Below the pieces are notes generated by a model that was not told where the DNA came from, ran no database searches, and saw only the letters and a program-made list of their open reading frames with translations. Shown piece after piece: positions 12,410 to 19,798 of a stretch of 39,825 nucleotides of DNA. Origin of the DNA: FCB group bacterium. Lineage in GTDB: Bacteria > Zixibacteria > MSB-5A5 > GN15 > JAAZOE01. Both the position numbers and the translations under genes were made by a program. The stretch covers positions 1-39,825 of the forward strand of contig JAAEQF010000392.1 of assembly GCA_024231695.1 (NCBI GenBank), in the 5' to 3' direction. Within the stretch, counting starts at the first letter, position 1. Each line of letters begins with the position of its first letter.

Positions 12410-13686
12410 CCCCAGCCGACCGCAACGTAGACGCCCTTTTAGGCTCCGTGCTTCTCAGCCCGCCCCAGATTTACAACGTGCAACACGTCGAGGCGCACCA
12501 TATACCCGGTATTGAGGGCGACGTGTGGGGGGCAATGCTGGAATGTGCCGAGGAAGATATACCTATAAACGCCATAGCTATCGAGCAAAAGCTCCCCAAG
12601 TATAACGGGGAGGTGATGCGCTTACTTTCGCGGGTTATGAGTGCCGTTCCGCACGTGGGCCAGATTGAGCTATACGCCGATGGGGTGATAGATGCCTTCG
12701 AGCGGCGACGGGTGCGGGGGCTGGGGGAATCGCTGGTAATTGGCGCGCATAACTCAGAGACCGACATCGAAACCACCAAAAGCGAAATAGCCGGTCAACT
12801 CCTCGAAGGGGGCCGCGTGGCTGAGGTACTAATGCCTGACGACCTCGCCGCGCCGGATTATGAGCAAGTGGCAGCGTGGGCAGCGGACCCGCTGAAACCT
12901 GGCGAAGTACGCGGATTGCCTACGGGGTTGACCGATTTAGACAACCTCATTGACGGACTCTGGCCGGGGTTGTTTGTTCTGGCTGGTAGAACCTCTATGG
13001 GCAAGACGGCGCTGGCGTTAAAAATGGCGGTTAACATTGCGCACTACTCCCCGGTGCTGTATTGCACCTTCGAGCAATCGGCGGGCTATATGTGGCGGCG
13101 TGCGGTATGCACTACGGCGGGGCTTGCCTACAAGCAAGTCAAGCGCGGTCTGCCGGGGGCCGACATCGAACGCTATGCAAACACCGCCGACAAGTTGCGC
13201 GGCATCGAGTTGGGCTTTTATGACGGGTCCAACACCGGCGGTAAAACGCTGGCCGTCGTGACTGCGCAAATAAACCGCTTCAAGCAAAAGCACGGCGGGC
13301 TCGGGGTGGTGGTCCTGGACAACTTAGGACACATACAGACCGGCGAGGAGACCTATAAAGAGTTAGGGACGGTATGCAAGGCGCTGCTGGCGACATCCAA
13401 CCGGCTGGGGTGTACGGTGCTAGCATTGCACCAACTCAATCGGGGAGTAGAGGGACGCACCAACAAACGCCCGCAACTGTCCGACCTGCGCGATAGTGGG
13501 TACATTGAAGAGGACGCCGTGGTGGTTGGGCTGCTCTATCGTGATGACTATTATAACGACAACACCGAAACACCCAACGTGATTGAGCTTTGCATTGCCA
13601 AGAACAAAGACGATGGGCGGCTGGGGACGGTGCAATTTCATAGGAACAATATAACGGGGACAGTGAACAATGCAAGCTCGATTTAA
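12406..13686 (+). CDS. dnaB: Replicative DNA helicase, DnaB family
   Basis: A 426-residue protein. The N-terminal DnaB domain (about 4-100) starts RNVDALLGSVLLSPPQIY; the RecA-like C-terminal domain has Walker A GRTSMGKT (194-201), a catalytic Glu region FEQS (222-225), Walker B VVVLDNL (301-307), and the family segment LHQLNRGVE followed by LSDLRDSGYIEEDA (about 341-371). It unwinds DNA 5' to 3' as a hexamer at the fork and would be loaded by the initiator encoded just upstream (ATGA overlap). No phage DNA polymerase or primase was recognised, so host polymerase and primase are probably used. Length is slightly short of the usual 450-470. Confidence 0.93.
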   Translation: MTPADRNVDALLGSVLLSPPQIYNVQHVEAHHIPGIEGDVWGAMLECAEEDIPINAIAIEQKLPKYNGEVMRLLSRVMSAVPHVGQIELYADGVIDAFERRRVRGLGESLVIGAHNSETDIETTKSEIAGQLLEGGRVAEVLMPDDLAAPDYEQVAAWAADPLKPGEVRGLPTGLTDLDNLIDGLWPGLFVLAGRTSMGKTALALKMAVNIAHYSPVLYCTFEQSAGYMWRRAVCTTAGLAYKQVKRGLPGADIERYANTADKLRGIELGFYDGSNTGGKTLAVVTAQINRFKQKHGGLGVVVLDNLGHIQTGEETYKELGTVCKALLATSNRLGCTVLALHQLNRGVEGRTNKRPQLSDLRDSGYIEEDAVVVGLLYRDDYYNDNTETPNVIELCIAKNKDDGRLGTVQFHRNNITGTVNNASSI

Positions 13687-14014
13687 GATACGCGGGCCGC
13701 AGGTACGCCCTAACAACCTGCTTGAATACCTGGACAACTACCGGGGGGCGGTTGACTTCCTGTTGGACGCCCAGAACAATCCCGACGACTGCGCAACGTT
13801 CTACCAGCTATATGCTGAGGCATTACAACACGCGCGGCGCAACTTTCGCCGTGGGCATTTGGCCTGTGAGTTTATCCGCGACCGCGAGCGGGATGTACTC
13901 GCCGAAATTGGAGTGCAACCCATGACGCTCATTCAAGGGACGCGGGTGTATGTGATGTATTGCGCCGGACTAATTCACGGCGCGTTAACTAAAATGAGTA
14001 TGGAGGAGCAATGA
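13670..14014 (+). CDS. Protein of unknown function in the replication operon (114 aa)
   Basis: ATG at 13670, overlapping dnaB by 17 bp; the stop overlaps the next ATG (4 bp). Basic and helical (ALQHARRNFRRGHLACEFIR), with two cysteines. Coupled to dnaB and a nuclease, so a replication or recombination accessory role is reasonable but unproven. No family recognised. Confidence 0.55.
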   Translation: MQARFKIRGPQVRPNNLLEYLDNYRGAVDFLLDAQNNPDDCATFYQLYAEALQHARRNFRRGHLACEFIRDRERDVLAEIGVQPMTLIQGTRVYVMYCAGLIHGALTKMSMEEQ

Positions 14015-14388
14015 CCAACACCACGAAACAAGGCGACGAACGAGAACGCGAGTTCTTGGCAATGGTTTCACTATCGCAGAAGGGCGACAATTTAGCGACC
14101 GTGAGAGACCCCGACCGCCATCTGGACAGCGAAGGCGGACAACTGAAAGTGTATGGGAAAAAGTTCGACTTCGCGTGGGAGCCTGAGGACGTGCTTGTAG
14201 AGCTGGACGGCGGGCAGTGGGTGAAAGGTGGCGGACGGCACAACAGCGACGCCGACCGCTGGAAAACGCTAGACGCGCAAGCCGCCGGATGGACGGTGCT
14301 ACATATCAGCTACACGATGTTTAGCCGTGATCCGATACGTGTGTTAGCACGGCTATATGAGGTTTTATGGATGGCGGTGCAGAGATGA
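14011..14388 (+). CDS. PD-(D/E)XK-like endonuclease
   Basis: 125 residues. KFDFAWEPEDVLVELDGGQW (about 51-70) has the restriction-endonuclease-like core: D53, then E64 on the next strand with D66 close by, then GGGRHNSDADRWKTLDAQAAGW and a final strand VLHISYTMF. This layout is typical of small DUF559/Vsr-like or Holliday-resolvase-like nucleases. It may resolve branched DNA or nick during recombination together with ERF. The metal-binding assignment is by pattern only. Overlaps both neighbours by 4 bp. Confidence 0.6.
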   Translation: MTNTTKQGDEREREFLAMVSLSQKGDNLATVRDPDRHLDSEGGQLKVYGKKFDFAWEPEDVLVELDGGQWVKGGGRHNSDADRWKTLDAQAAGWTVLHISYTMFSRDPIRVLARLYEVLWMAVQR

Positions 14389-14591
14389 CCGACCTAGAAG
14401 AACGCATTAACGAACTCGAAGAACGCTTGCCGATAAATACTATCTCACCCGCGGGCTATATGAACCTGGGTGGGAAGTTGGTACCACGCTGGAAAGTCAC
14501 CGGGTATGACGGTGTGCAATTCACCGCCGACACGCTGGGCGAAGCTGTTGACGCGGGATTGAAGTTTTGTGATGAGGAGGATGAGGCATGA
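14385..14591 (+). CDS. Small coiled-coil-start protein (68 aa)
   Basis: ATG at 14385 overlaps the nuclease stop (ATGA). Begins MTDLEERINELEERLP, a short amphipathic heptad helix likely to dimerise, then a strand-rich part (PRWKVTGYDGVQFTADTLGE). The stop overlaps the next ATG. Role unknown. Confidence 0.55.
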   Translation: MTDLEERINELEERLPINTISPAGYMNLGGKLVPRWKVTGYDGVQFTADTLGEAVDAGLKFCDEEDEA

Positions 14592-15106
14592 ACGGCACAA
14601 TCACCCCCGCCGACCTCGCCGCTGTGCTACAAGCTAACGGCGGCGACTTCCGAGAGACCGCACTCCGCGCCGCTTTCGATATGAGTAAAATAGCAGTGAC
14701 GCGGATAACGCACTGGCTAGATCACGAGGGCTTTACTGAGGTACACGGGCGACGGCGTAAGATTGCGCCAGGGCTAACGCTGGATTATGTTGTGGCCCAG
14801 TTGACCGCGCGCGAGGGGGTCAAGTTCGAGCGCAGCATCACGCGGACGGTAACGGCGCACTACGAAACCGCAGAACGCAGACGCCCGCGCCTGCGGGTAC
14901 TATTTGACCCAGCGTGGCAGTTTGACGGGCTGGTACTATCGCGGGATGAGATACGCAAACAGCTTGAAAAGAAGATACCATTTGTCAACGATTTGGTGTG
15001 TCGCTGGGAGCCCAAGCGCGGGCGTGATATGCTGTGCTACACGTACGGCATACACGTCTACAAGGTGACGCCTACGCCGTGGAAATTGCAGGAGGTGACA
15101 TTGTGA
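14588..15106 (+). CDS. HTH-containing protein of unknown function (172 aa)
   Basis: Residues about 7-55 (LAAVLQANGGDFRETALRAA, FDMSKIAVTRITHWLDHEGF, then basic GRRRK) form a helix-turn-helix-like domain. The rest is strand-rich and basic. It overlaps both neighbours by 4 bp and ends inside the ribosome site of the PP-loop gene. It might be a transcription factor for the middle genes; the target is unknown. Confidence 0.55.
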   Translation: MNGTITPADLAAVLQANGGDFRETALRAAFDMSKIAVTRITHWLDHEGFTEVHGRRRKIAPGLTLDYVVAQLTAREGVKFERSITRTVTAHYETAERRRPRLRVLFDPAWQFDGLVLSRDEIRKQLEKKIPFVNDLVCRWEPKRGRDMLCYTYGIHVYKVTPTPWKLQEVTL

Positions 15107-15906
15107 GCCTTCGCACGTGGTCATCTGGGGGGGGCGTTCAAAGCATAGCGGGTCTTGTTTTATCGGCGCGTGGCGTTATTGATTTTCCAGTGCATTTGTT
15201 CTGTAATACTGGCGATGATTCAGAGAATCCGAACACGTTGGACTATGTGCATAATGTGGCGATGCCCTACGCCAAAAAACACGGCATTGAGTACCTTGAG
15301 CTGCGCCATACATTCAAGAGCAAAAAGTATATTGAGCGATACGGGGAGGGCGAAACGCTTTTGGGCCGTATATACCGCACTAGAAAAAGCGTACCCATCC
15401 CGATACGGCGCAGCGGTGGCTTTCCGCTGTCCAGAACTTGTACGGTAGATTTCAAGATAAAAGTCATTGCGGAATGGCTACGGGAAAACGGCGCAACCAC
15501 TGCTGCGCCTGCAATTAGTGCGATAGGATTCTCAATCGATGAATGGTCACGGGTGAAAAATAACAGCGGTTTTAACTTCCAGAAATTGGTATATCCCCTC
15601 AGTGATTTGGGAATGTCCCGCCAAGACTGTATAAAACTAATAGATGATGAGGGCTTGCCCATCCCGCACAAGTCCGCGTGTTGGTTTTGTCCACACACGC
15701 AACCGCTCGAATGGGTGCAAATGGCAGATACAAACCCGGCGCAATTCTCGAAGGCGGTTGAGCTTGAGAGGTTTTTGAGCGCCAAATACGGGGAGCCGCT
15801 TTTTTTACATAAATATCTTGTACCGTTACCCGATGCCGTTAAACAACTTTATTTTTCGATTGACACGCCCAACACGCAAGATTGTGTCGGGCATTGCTTC
15901 ACCTGA
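15103..15906 (+). CDS. PP-loop (PAPS-reductase-like) adenine nucleotide alpha-hydrolase
   Basis: 267 residues. The N-terminus has the PP-loop SSGGGVQS (7-14), which binds the ATP or PAPS phosphates, followed by HLFCNTGDDSENPNTLDYV, typical of PAPS-reductase and DndC-like proteins. SRTCTVDFK (C113) and SACWFCP (C193, C196) form the cysteine site seen in many of these proteins, which may hold a metal or Fe-S cluster. Members activate substrates by adenylation or reduce sulfate esters; phage copies have no settled role. The start is GTG at 15103, 7 nt after GGAGG, overlapping the previous stop. The DNA methyltransferase nearby makes a DNA-modification role worth testing, but dndB/D/E partners are absent. 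Confidence 0.8.
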   Translation: MSLRTWSSGGGVQSIAGLVLSARGVIDFPVHLFCNTGDDSENPNTLDYVHNVAMPYAKKHGIEYLELRHTFKSKKYIERYGEGETLLGRIYRTRKSVPIPIRRSGGFPLSRTCTVDFKIKVIAEWLRENGATTAAPAISAIGFSIDEWSRVKNNSGFNFQKLVYPLSDLGMSRQDCIKLIDDEGLPIPHKSACWFCPHTQPLEWVQMADTNPAQFSKAVELERFLSAKYGEPLFLHKYLVPLPDAVKQLYFSIDTPNTQDCVGHCFT

Positions 15907-15918
15907 GGAGGTGACATT

Positions 15919-16113
15919 GTGAAAACGTACAAACTACACAACAGTTACGGTATAGCGTTTACCGCTAGCGGAGTCGCACAACCAACCCGCGAGCTTTACG
16001 ACCGCCTTATAAAACTGCTGCGCGTGGTAGTGACACGCCACCCGTACACGGGCGACATCGGCGAGGAAGCCGCGCGGATTATTGCGGCGCTTACACCTGA
16101 GGTGGAGTCATGA
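15919..16113 (+). CDS. Small protein between PP-loop protein and methyltransferase (64 aa)
   Basis: GTG start at 15919 in a 16-bp initiation cassette identical to that of the PP-loop gene. Basic-to-neutral, helical second half (LYDRLIKLLRVVVTRHPYTG). Stop overlaps the methyltransferase ATG by 4 bp. Unknown; the coupling suggests work with the methyltransferase. Confidence 0.55.
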   Translation: MKTYKLHNSYGIAFTASGVAQPTRELYDRLIKLLRVVVTRHPYTGDIGEEAARIIAALTPEVES

Positions 16114-17744
16114 CAATTCAACTTGTGCAATCGAGGGCCGCGCGGCTGGCATTGCCTGACGGCGTGGTGAGTTTGGCGGTGACTTCGCCCCCGTATTGGG
16201 GCTTGCGGGCATACGACGGCGCGCAGGTTTTGACGTGGGGCGGGGATCGGGATTGTCGGCACGTTTGGGGGGATGAGGCGCTGCAGCGAGAGGACAGCGG
16301 GCGGCATAGGTTGAACTGGACAACTGGCGGAAACCCAGCGGCGAAGACGACTGGTGATGAGGTGAGTCAAGGCCAATTCTGCCAACGCTGCCACGCCTGG
16401 CGCGGGGCTTTGGGCCTTGAGCCAACGCCCGACCTATTCATCACGCACCTGGTCGAAGTGTTCCGCGAAGTTCGGCGGGTGCTGACGGGGGATGGGGTTT
16501 GCTTTGTTAATTTGGGTGATAGTTACTACCACAAGGAAAGCTCATCAAGAGAAAGTAGAACAGATATAAAGTCATCACATCGCTATACACCCGGCGGCGC
16601 ATTCCCTTGGGGCAAAAACAGTTTAACAGGCGAAAGCAGAGTGAGTATTGATGTGCCATACATCAAACCTAAAGACCTTTGCCTCATCCCCCAGCGCGCC
16701 GCCCTAGCATTTCAGGCCGACGGCTGGTGGGTTAGGTCGTTTATGCCGTGGCCCAAGAACAATGCCCTTCCCGAAAGCGTGCGGGATAGGCCGACGACTA
16801 GCCATGAGTATTGGATAATGCTGACGAAGAGCAAGCGATACTTTTGGGATGGGGAGGCTGTGCGGATAGGATATAAACCCGAAAGCATCAAGAGGCTTGA
16901 TTATCCCAAGCAAGACACGGGTATCTCCTATCATCAGCCGGGGAGCAAATCAAAGAGAACAAGCAAGACGCGCCCTGGAACGGAGAACCCATCAGGCCGC
17001 AACCGCCGCACCTCAGACACTTGGCTTGACGGCCTAGACGGTATGATTGAGCAGCAGACGCGGCGCTTGGCCGAACTGGATGCAATGACGAACCAAGCCG
17101 CCGATTACCTGGCGCACTTGATGGACATTCAAGACGGAACCGGAATGCTCACGACGCCGGACGGTGAAGCGCTGGCGCTGCGGTTTAATACTGCCAGTTA
17201 CGCGGGCGCACACTTCGCCACGTATCCGCCGAAGATGATTGTGCCGCTCATCAAAGCGGGGAGCAGTGAACGCGGGGTATGTCCAGTTTGCCGCGCGGCG
17301 TGGGTGCGGGTGGTGGAGCGGGAAACTGTAAAGCGGAAGCGCAAAACGCCAAGCGGGGAATATATAACGGGAAGCGGTAGGGGGTGGAACAAAGAAATCA
17401 ACGAGAATGCCGGAGTTATCGCCACCACCACCGGCTGGAAACCCTCATGCACCTGCCAGCAAAACGGCGCAACGCCTGAGCCTATCCCGGCCCTAGTCAT
17501 TGATCCGTTTGTGGGGAGTGGCACAACCCTCGAAGTAGCCCGCAGCTTGGGCCGTGATGCCATCGGCTTTGACCTCTCATATCCGTACCTGGCGACGCAA
17601 GCCCGCGAGCGGTTAGGACTACGGGCGCTGGCTGAGTGGGGGAACGGGAAGCTGACCGCATCGGTGCGGGAAGGCCTCAAAGTGTGGGATGAGGAAGGCG
17701 GAGCCGCGGCGCTGGAATCGTTGCCGTTGTTCGGGGGCGCTTGA
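16110..17744 (+). CDS. DNA methyltransferase (N6-adenine or N4-cytosine), beta class
   Basis: A 544-residue protein. Motif IV, TSPPYW, is at 25-30 and the SAM-binding motif I, DPFVGSGTT, at 465-473 near the C-terminus: the order of the beta class. The SPPY form is most frequent in N4-cytosine enzymes but also occurs in N6-adenine ones. The large middle part holds the target recognition region plus cysteine pairs (CQRC; CPVC with CTC) that may bind zinc. No restriction partner is seen, so the likely role is protection of phage DNA or control of its own promoters. Its stop overlaps the -35 of the late promoter, so it ends the early/middle unit. Confidence 0.9.
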   Translation: MTIQLVQSRAARLALPDGVVSLAVTSPPYWGLRAYDGAQVLTWGGDRDCRHVWGDEALQREDSGRHRLNWTTGGNPAAKTTGDEVSQGQFCQRCHAWRGALGLEPTPDLFITHLVEVFREVRRVLTGDGVCFVNLGDSYYHKESSSRESRTDIKSSHRYTPGGAFPWGKNSLTGESRVSIDVPYIKPKDLCLIPQRAALAFQADGWWVRSFMPWPKNNALPESVRDRPTTSHEYWIMLTKSKRYFWDGEAVRIGYKPESIKRLDYPKQDTGISYHQPGSKSKRTSKTRPGTENPSGRNRRTSDTWLDGLDGMIEQQTRRLAELDAMTNQAADYLAHLMDIQDGTGMLTTPDGEALALRFNTASYAGAHFATYPPKMIVPLIKAGSSERGVCPVCRAAWVRVVERETVKRKRKTPSGEYITGSGRGWNKEINENAGVIATTTGWKPSCTCQQNGATPEPIPALVIDPFVGSGTTLEVARSLGRDAIGFDLSYPYLATQARERLGLRALAEWGNGKLTASVREGLKVWDEEGGAAALESLPLFGGA

Positions 17745-17769
17745 CAACCCCTCTCATTTTTCATATAAT
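17741..17769 (+). promoter_or_regulatory. Late promoter
   Basis: TTGACA (17741-17746), 17 bp, TATAAT (17764-17769): perfect boxes, beginning 3 bp before the methyltransferase stop ends. No other equally good promoter was noticed before the 1697 terminator except at 24586, so it may drive much of the late region. Confidence 0.9.
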
Positions 17770-17789
17770 GAAAAGAAACGGGGGAAACT

Positions 17790-17975
17790 ATGTCATCGCT
17801 TTTGAAGTCAAGGAAGTTCTGGTTGGCTATCTTTGCCGTTGTTCAAACGGTAGTGCTACACTATTTGCCCGGAATACCCGTCGAGGTGTGGGCGGCAATT
17901 GACGCAGTAGTGATTATGTTAATTGGCTCGATTGCGCTTGAGGATGCCGGGGCAAAGTCTGCGGGTAAGGCATAG
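17790..17975 (+). CDS. Small two-span membrane protein, probable holin
   Basis: 61 residues with membrane helices about 10-27 (FWLAIFAVVQTVVLHYLP) and 33-51 (VWAAIDAVVIMLIGSIALE), a short turn between, a basic N-terminus and a charged C-terminus. This fits small class II-like holins, which make membrane holes to time lysis. First gene after the late promoter. GGGGGAAA serves as ribosome site. The holin call rests on topology and size. Confidence 0.6.
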   Translation: MSSLLKSRKFWLAIFAVVQTVVLHYLPGIPVEVWAAIDAVVIMLIGSIALEDAGAKSAGKA

Positions 17976-18011
17976 GTTTTGCTGTTCATAGGATTCTCCT
18001 CCTTTGGGCAA

Positions 18012-18044
18012 GGGCGACGGTGTGCATGGGGCGCACCGTCGCCC
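18012..18044 (+). terminator. Strong hairpin after the holin-like gene
   Basis: An 11-bp perfect stem (18012-18022 with 18034-18044) extended by three more pairs including one G-U, with a 5-nt loop. No U-tract follows, so it may slow RNA polymerase or protect the upstream message rather than terminate fully. Confidence 0.6.
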
Positions 18045-18062
18045 GCTGTGGTTTAGTACGCT

Positions 18063-18338
18063 ATGGAGACTATAGGCGACGGCTGGGCAGCCTTGTTTGA
18101 TGGCGGCGATTTGAATGTGGCGTTACGGTCGGCGCTGCTTGAGGTGCTGAACGGTAACGCCAAGATACTCGAACGCCTGGACTTGATGAGCGCTGAGCAA
18201 CGCAACACCAACGCCATTATCGCCCGCACGATTGCGGGATTGCGCAATGACGTAAACGCGCTGGACGTGCGTGTTTCGATACTGGAAGGACGCGCCGAAC
18301 GCGACGGCGAAAACGGATTGAGGCGAGAAAACTTGTGA
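18063..18338 (+). CDS. Helical protein in the lysis-like cluster (91 aa)
   Basis: ATG at 18063, no strong ribosome site. Long amphipathic helices (LRSALLEVLNGNAKILERLD, then VNALDVRVSILEGRAERDGE) suggest a coiled coil. It is coupled to the next membrane protein by a GTGA overlap. It could act as an antiholin or spanin-like partner, but there is no signal sequence, so this remains a guess. Confidence 0.5.
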   Translation: METIGDGWAALFDGGDLNVALRSALLEVLNGNAKILERLDLMSAEQRNTNAIIARTIAGLRNDVNALDVRVSILEGRAERDGENGLRRENL

Positions 18339-18622
18339 TTGTACTGATTATATTATTTGCCATACTGTACGGGTATTTGGCGCACCAAACGCGCCGCTTT
18401 ATATATGCCCGTTTCGGTAATGGATGGCGCGAGCTTGTGAGCTACGCCGCCGGCGTGTTGTTTGTGTTTCCAGTGTTCGCGCTCGTGGCGTGGGTATTGA
18501 GCGAGCATAACGAGAAGGCGACGCAGCAGGCGGCGCTGGCCTACTATATGTCCTTTTTGCCGTTTGGCCTGGGCACGTTCCTGGGTTGGCTATCGGATGG
18601 GGGGAGTGGGGCGAAGATATGA
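18335..18622 (+). CDS. Three-span membrane protein, second holin candidate
   Basis: 95 residues starting with GTG at 18335 (GTGA overlap). Predicted spans: 2-17 (IVLIILFAILYGYLAH), 34-55 (LVSYAAGVLFVFPVFALVAW) and about 66-86. Three spans match class I holins in topology. Alternatively a superinfection or membrane protein. Coupled to the next gene by an ATGA overlap. Confidence 0.55.
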   Translation: MIVLIILFAILYGYLAHQTRRFIYARFGNGWRELVSYAAGVLFVFPVFALVAWVLSEHNEKATQQAALAYYMSFLPFGLGTFLGWLSDGGSGAKI

Positions 18623-18858
18623 GCGACACCGTACGCTCAAAAAATAGCGCATCTTACACCCGCGTTTGGCCGGGCGTTAATCTGTGGGCAAGGCGCACGA
18701 CGTGTTATGATACCGGAGCGCTGACGTTTTTTGTGGGCGGGACCGGCACCGAGCCGCCGTCGGGGAACACGCCGATAGTGCGGCAGGATGTGCGGGAGTC
18801 ATTGGAAAAATCAATGCGCGAAAACGCCGCCGTGTGGCGGGAGTTGGCGCAATCATAG
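18619..18858 (+). CDS. Small protein of unknown function (79 aa)
   Basis: ATG at 18619 overlaps the previous stop. Basic N-terminal half (SASYTRVWPGVNLWARRTTC), Gly/Pro middle, amphipathic helix at the end (DVRESLEKSMRENAAVWREL). No membrane span. Not recognised. Confidence 0.5.
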   Translation: MSDTVRSKNSASYTRVWPGVNLWARRTTCYDTGALTFFVGGTGTEPPSGNTPIVRQDVRESLEKSMRENAAVWRELAQS

Positions 18859-18866
18859 GGGGAACA

Positions 18867-19088
18867 ATGAGCGAAACAAAAACAGAGTACAACGCAGGAA
18901 TGGAAGTTGCCCAGCTCACGGCAGAGCTTGAGAAGTTGCGCGCCGAAAACGCACAATTGAGAATCATCGCCGACCACTATGTTGCGGCGTATTTGTATAT
19001 TGACACCCAAGCCGCTGCGCAATCCGCGCGTGCATTTCTACTTGGGCGACCAAAACCAGGCGCGGGCAATGGACAGGGCGACGGCTGA
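18867..19088 (+). CDS. Coiled-coil protein (73 aa)
   Basis: ATG at 18867 after GGGGGAACA. Residues about 10-33 (VAQLTAELEKLRAENAQLRI) are a clear heptad coiled coil. No signal peptide. Overlaps the next short membrane gene by 20 bp. Coiled coil plus adjacent membrane peptide resembles a split lysis or spanin pair in outline only. Confidence 0.5.
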   Translation: MSETKTEYNAGMEVAQLTAELEKLRAENAQLRIIADHYVAAYLYIDTQAAAQSARAFLLGRPKPGAGNGQGDG

Positions 19089-19182
19089 GGCGTTCGTAGT
19101 ATTCGCCGTACTGGTATTTTTGGGGCTAGTATTGGGAGGGCTTTTGGAGTTTATTGTAAAGGCGCATAATCGGGATGAGTGA
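19069..19182 (+). CDS. Very small single-span membrane protein (37 aa)
   Basis: ATG at 19069, inside the end of the previous gene. Residues 8-28 (AFVVFAVLVFLGLVLGGLLE) form one strong membrane helix with acidic-basic ends. Its stop overlaps the ParB-like start by 8 bp, supporting translation. Lysis-related or regulatory peptide; weak evidence because of size. Confidence 0.45.
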   Translation: MDRATAEAFVVFAVLVFLGLVLGGLLEFIVKAHNRDE

Positions 19183-19798
19183 ACAATTAGACTGGACAAG
19201 CGAAACCACAACCCTCGGCGCTATCGAGCTGTGGGAGCGCAACCCGAAGTATATGCCCAAAGACCGCGCCGAGCGATTGCTCAATTCGTGGGATGAGATG
19301 GGGCAATACCAGACCATCGCCGTTGGGCCTGACGGCACTTGCCACGATGGACACCAACGGGTGAACGTGCTACGCGCCGCCGGACGCCCTACGGATTACC
19401 CGGTTAAGGTGCTGCGCAGCAACCGACCGCTGACTGCTGCGGAACAAGAGCGCATCGTCATAGAATCAAGCGTGGGCACTGTCGGTACGCTGAACTGGGA
19501 TGCGCTGTCCGGGTGGGATGCGGGCAAGTTGCAGGACTGGGGATTGGACGCTTCGACGCTAACCACGTGGGGGGAGCAATACGGGGAGTTGGCGGCGTTT
19601 ATGGGGGCTGAGGAAGAAGTTGATTATAGCGATTTTGATGAGGAGCTTGCCGCGCTGGATGGCTACGAAGAAAACAACATTATTTTGACAGTGCCGGAAA
19701 TGTACCGGGAACAAGTTATTGACTGGCTATCGAACGGCGAAAGTAAGACCGCGCCAGGTTTGGGGAAAGGAGTCATGCGCCGATGCGGATTGCTTTAG
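19175..19798 (+). CDS. ParB/Srx-like protein lacking a methyltransferase domain
   Basis: 207 residues. The ParB/sulfiredoxin-like N-terminal domain is seen in LWERNPKYMPKDRAERLLNS, then ...TIAVGPDGTCHDGHQRVNVL with the GHQR motif at 59-62, the nucleotide- and phosphate-binding part. The following segment (NWDALSGWDAGKLQDWGLDA) is the type found between ParB and methyltransferase domains in phage ParB-methylase proteins, but no SAM or catalytic motif follows; it ends with a short VPEMYREQVIDWLS region. The protein may bind DNA or CTP and direct a separate enzyme. It overlaps the radical SAM gene by 16 bp, so the two are made together. Confidence 0.75.
   Translation: MSEQLDWTSETTTLGAIELWERNPKYMPKDRAERLLNSWDEMGQYQTIAVGPDGTCHDGHQRVNVLRAAGRPTDYPVKVLRSNRPLTAAEQERIVIESSVGTVGTLNWDALSGWDAGKLQDWGLDASTLTTWGEQYGELAAFMGAEEEVDYSDFDEELAALDGYEENNIILTVPEMYREQVIDWLSNGESKTAPGLGKGVMRRCGLL

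Noticed and set aside
15103-15906. Dnd phosphorothioation system
   Set aside because: Only the DndC-like PP-loop protein is present; no cysteine desulfurase, DndB, DndD or DndE, so the full system cannot be claimed.
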